From Torreya grandis (lineage: Eukaryota > Streptophyta > Pinopsida > Cupressales > Taxaceae): a stretch of DNA of 64,000 nt. Location: assembly GCA_037957365.1 (NCBI GenBank), contig JARHVA010001924.1:1932001-1996000 (forward strand), in the 5' to 3' direction. Position numbers and translations under genes: made by a program. Under the pieces are notes generated by a model. That model searched no databases and had not been told where the DNA came from. It saw only the letters and a program-made list of their open reading frames with translations. Positions 60,230 through 64,000 of the stretch are shown one piece after another (within the stretch, counting starts at the first letter, position 1; each line of letters opens with the position of its first letter).

Positions 60230-60691
60230 TTTATTTGTTTTTTCCCTTCCCCTTGCTATTTCCTTTTACAAATAAGTGTCATTGGTACAAGTGGTTGACC
60301 TATTCATCACACATCCTTTCCCCTAGTTCTCTCAAATCCCCAAAAACATTCTCTAAAATACATTTATCTATAAATCTTACTTGAAATTAATATCACACAC
60401 TCTGTCATGCACAAATTCCCATGATGATCATCATAAATCTCTGACATATGGCTCTCTAGACTTATGTGTTGCCCCCATTATTTATGAGGGTGCCTCTCTC
60501 TAAAAAATTCCCATTATAGACACACATAACAATGGTAATAAAACATAAATATAAATTTTATCATTTCAAGCCAAACACTTAACACTTTGTGATTTCGGGG
60601 CAAGCATTGAGAAATTGGCATGGAAGAAAAAGAGTTTGTAAGATGAATGGGGTAGTAACCATAAATCTAGTCTAACAGGTAGAAAGAAAAA
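60230..60691 (+). repeat. Leader/LTR-like flank, partner of 53.73-54.30 kb
   Basis: Aligns in order with 53731-54299 (start 'ttcccttcc', 'aaataagtgtcattggtacaagtg' in parts, 'acattctctaaaa', 'tcatcataaatct'). It directly precedes the gag-like start at 60692. Confidence 0.45.
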
Positions 60692-63600
60692 ATGGTCATT
60701 GAAATAAATACAAATATAGAGGCATCTATTTCCTCATCTAATAGTGTAAATCATCCCTCAAAGTTGAGAACCCATAGTTTAGGTAGCAAAGGTGATCCTA
60801 CCATTAAGAACATAATAGAAAAATCCTATGCTTCATCCCCTACTCAAGAAAAGGATAAGGTGCCATATCTAGATTGGTGAGTAGGGGACCTTGAAGAGAT
60901 AGAGATTTCATAATTGATTTTGTGGATAATATATTTGACCTAAAATTGGACCAAAATCCAAAGAATTTGAGAGAGGGCATTTATGCTCAAATGCTTGATA
61001 GGGTAAGTAAGAAAGATTATAATGACTTTAGATGTAGATTGTGGGAAATCATGCTACCATAATATATGGTGCCTCAATTACACCCTTAACCTAAGAGTAT
61101 TACCCTTTTCCTAGGAAGATACAACATCAACAATGGAGTGATTGCTAGTAATACTGACTTAAGGGTAAAAATTAGTGCATATGATATTAGAGAGATGCTT
61201 TGGCTTCCTTAGACCCCAAATCCATTATCTACAACATTGAGAGCCTCCAACTTATCTTGTATTCCTAGGTCAAGGATAAAGCAAGTTTATTTAGGACTCT
61301 ACTCAACCATGAGGTTGCTAACATGCCTCCTCTACCCATACCCTAGTTGACCTTTCCCACTTAGCATCTAAAGGACACTCTTACTATACTAGCTTTCATC
61401 TTAGACATGGATGGAGATGTCAATGTCTAAGATTTTTAGCTAAAGGAATTTTTCATATTGACATCAAAATAAAAGGGGTAGGAATTTATAATGGACTTTG
61501 CCAAAGCCATTACTTTAAATATGAGGAATGCATTGGAGAGTTTCTTAGCAATGGGTACCTTGCGGTACTCATCCTTCCTCATGCACCTGATCCTACACTA
61601 GCATTGCCATTTATTTTCTAAGTATATATGGATTAACACCTTTGATACTAAGAATTTTCCCTATGTAGTTGCCCCTATCATAGTATGGACTAATGTCATG
61701 TCAAATATTGGGGACTATTATGAGTTTTTAGATCAGTTCATGGATCTAGTTCTCATAGATATCAAATTAATGACTAACACTTCTAGGATGGAAAATTATT
61801 AACAAGCCTAGATCTCAATCAATAAAGTCTTAGCTAACTAGTTTAGGGGAGCCCACTTCTCTTTCATATGAGTGCATGGTTTCAAAGGAGAGCCATTCTA
61901 GCTTCCTTTCATATTGATAGATAGAACTTTAGCCCTTGAGTTAGATCACTAACTTGATGTGGTAGACCTTATCTATAAGGATGGGAAGAAGAAAAAGGGT
62001 GTATATGATGTACCCTTCTCAAGGGATGACATCATAGTGCAAAAAAGGCATCAAGGGCACCTCCTTGTAGCCAAGATAGAAAAACTTGGACTTGATTTGA
62101 TAGATGATTGATGGGACTATGATTTAAAAGGATACATAGCTAAATTAAAGACTGCCAACACTCTCAAGCATTAAGTTCAATCCTACTTGGAGAAAGGGAA
62201 GTCACATTTAGAAGACATCCCACAAAATCATGTGGACCTAGTTTAGATGTCAAAAGATGACTTTAAACCATGGGAGTCATTTTATGACAAGATCTAAAAA
62301 TATGACCTTACCCCAAAGTTATCAAAGAGAATGAAGGGCTTACTCCCTAATTAACTTGGAACATAGAGAAGAAATCTACCTTCATCAAATATAGGTTTGA
62401 AACTAACAATCCATCCAAGGGATTATATGATGATGACCAGGATGAGAAGTTTGAGAAGCTCTAGGATGAGTTTCACTTAGAAGAGGTTAGGTCTAAGGAA
62501 GAATATACTCTCAAGGTTGATATGGGGGGGAAGAAGAAGAAGAACAAGACACTCCCATAGATGAATCATGGGACACCCCCCCAAAAAAAGTAGACATAGT
62601 GGCCACCTAGGAGCCTTCAACATGGTTGACTCTCACACCTTCAAATCCATCAACCCCATAACAATAACAAGATCCCTTTAAGTACCTCATAGCTAGGTCA
62701 TCCCAACTCAAGCACATAAAGGCACCCATTTTTATCCCTCTACCAAATTCCCCATAGAAGAATATCTACATCACATATCCCTTACTTTCCACCTCTACAT
62801 CTTTCTCCACTGCCCCATCCCCCTCTAAATTTTTCCAATAGGTTGTGGTATCATTTACTACATAACTAAAAAATATAATTCACCTTGTCACTTTATCATA
62901 TTTCCTAGTAACCCCATTATAGATTTTATTACTTTTTGCTACTCAACTTGGTACCATTTTATCCATAGTCTCCTCTTCATATAGTCAACTTGTCATCATG
63001 CCTAACCCCTTATCTTTCACTATACCTATCTCCTCTCACATCCCTTTATTCAATCCCTTACATTCATCTTCCATCTCATCCTCCCTTATGATGAAATCCC
63101 CATTCACCCCATCCCATATACTCTCATATTTCTCCCCTTCAATCCTTCACTTTCATTCACTCATCTCCACATACATAGGGCCTGCTAATTCACAACAATA
63201 ATTAGCTATACCATTCATGCTTCCAAAAGGGACCCCCTTTATGGGAGAGATCATTCAAGAACTAGAATAGTTCCAATATCATGTGGATGTAGAAAGGGTA
63301 GCCTAAAAGGCCCAAGTGTAAAATAAAAGAGGAAAATAAGCTAAGGATTATGCCCAAGCTCACATGCAGTCATTTTATGACCCAATGAAATAATATCTTA
63401 TGATCATTCACTTGAATCCCCAAGTAGTGAATCCCATTGAACATATAAAATTGAGGGAATACACTATCTAATCTATCAACCTTAACCTCAATCAAGCCTG
63501 GCCTACTGACAGAGTTGAGCTTATGGAGGAGATGTAAAAATATGTAATATTGGACTATGTTAAGGTGGGTCATCAGCTAAAGAAGACTAAGATGGAGCTC

Positions 63601-64000
63601 TTAAGAGTAAAATATATGATTTACCACCTCAATATTGATATTTAAGTCTAAAGATACTAACATAAAAAAGGCATGGATAGAGCTACAAGGTAGTATCTTG
63701 AATGAAAGCTTCTAAGGAAAATTTGATTCACGTAGAGCTATCGAGACCAAGCTACAAGACCAAGAGACAAAGCTGGATGAGATCCACCAAAATCACCATG
63801 ATGTAAATTGGTCATATCAACTATTGTAGGACTAGGCATAATAAGAATCCTCGATCAAGGATCAAGAGATTGAAAAGTTGAAAAATGACCTTACAACTCA
63901 CCCTCAGGCCACCAAGATCTTTCCCATACTCCAATAACTATAAAAATCCTATTAGGAATGGATCAAAGCCATAAAATAAAACATAAATATAACACTAACA
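60692..64000 (+). pseudogene. Unclassified gag-like ORF remnant, copy V (family 2), continues past the window
   Basis: A possible start is the ATG at 60692 (MVIEINTNIEASISSSNSVN). The frame runs to a stop at 60878-60880 and conserved coding resumes in another frame at 60911. Conserved blocks are NPKNLREGIYAQMLDRVSKK at about 60957-61016, the MVPQLHP region at 61066 and LRVKISAYDIREMLWLP at 61163-61213. At 61852-61942 it reads HFSFI-stop-VHGFKGEPF-stop-LP, then a D-R..L-E-L end, matching the motif of copies I and III. YKDGKKKKGVYDVPFSRDDI follows at about 61975. A Ser/Pro-rich low-complexity piece (62.65-63.2 kb) and a coiled-coil-like C-terminal part follow to the window edge. No enzyme motif seen; function unknown. 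Confidence 0.55.

Overview
This window is AT-rich, CpG-poor repeat DNA from a plant nuclear genome. The evidence is a Ty1/copia element and a Ty3/gypsy element with plant-type domain order, plant-type primer sites, MITE-like and minisatellite DNA, and no bacterial-style gene packing. I found no intact host protein gene, tRNA, rRNA or CRISPR. The density of old, nested retroelements suggests a large genome; a gymnosperm is possible, but this is inference only.

Layout. 1-12.2 kb: remnants of an unclassified, apparently gag-like protein family (1-790, 5.45-9.87 kb, 11.5-12.2 kb, all + strand), separated by tandem arrays built on a 20-bp palindrome (GGTATCTCCTAGGAGATACC) with a period near 183 bp. 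12.2-19.94 kb: a probable minus-strand LTR split by a nearly complete but dead Ty1/copia element (LTRs 14116-14764 and 18999-19646, + strand). 20-32.3 kb: non-coding sequence with a MITE candidate, a large TA/ATAC/GT microsatellite, a possible LINE-like fragment, a ~1.03-kb unit tandemly triplicated, and several minisatellites. 32.3-41.3 kb: a Ty3/gypsy element on the minus strand (LTRs 32343-34304 and 39198-41316) whose RNase H-like domain lies between protease and reverse transcriptase and whose RT-integrase interval is deleted. 41.3-43.3 kb: another minus-strand gag-like remnant. 44.6-64 kb: more palindrome arrays and gag-like bodies (46.9-51.1 kb on -, 52.8-53.35, 54.3-58.1 and 60.7-64.0 kb on +), two of them followed by small gypsy integrase remnants.

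How the parts relate. The two recognised retrotransposons carry the expected gag, protease, integrase, RT and RNase H modules, but each has nonsense codons, frameshifts or lost catalytic residues, so neither can move on its own. The unclassified bodies share a recognisable motif in three copies and are repeatedly bordered by the palindrome arrays; integrase fragments just downstream of two of them suggest they are the gag-like part of a gypsy-related family that is mostly present as deletion derivatives. Nonsense codons lie largely where CAG, CAA, CGA or TGG would give the stop by C-to-T or G-to-A change, which fits methylation-driven decay.
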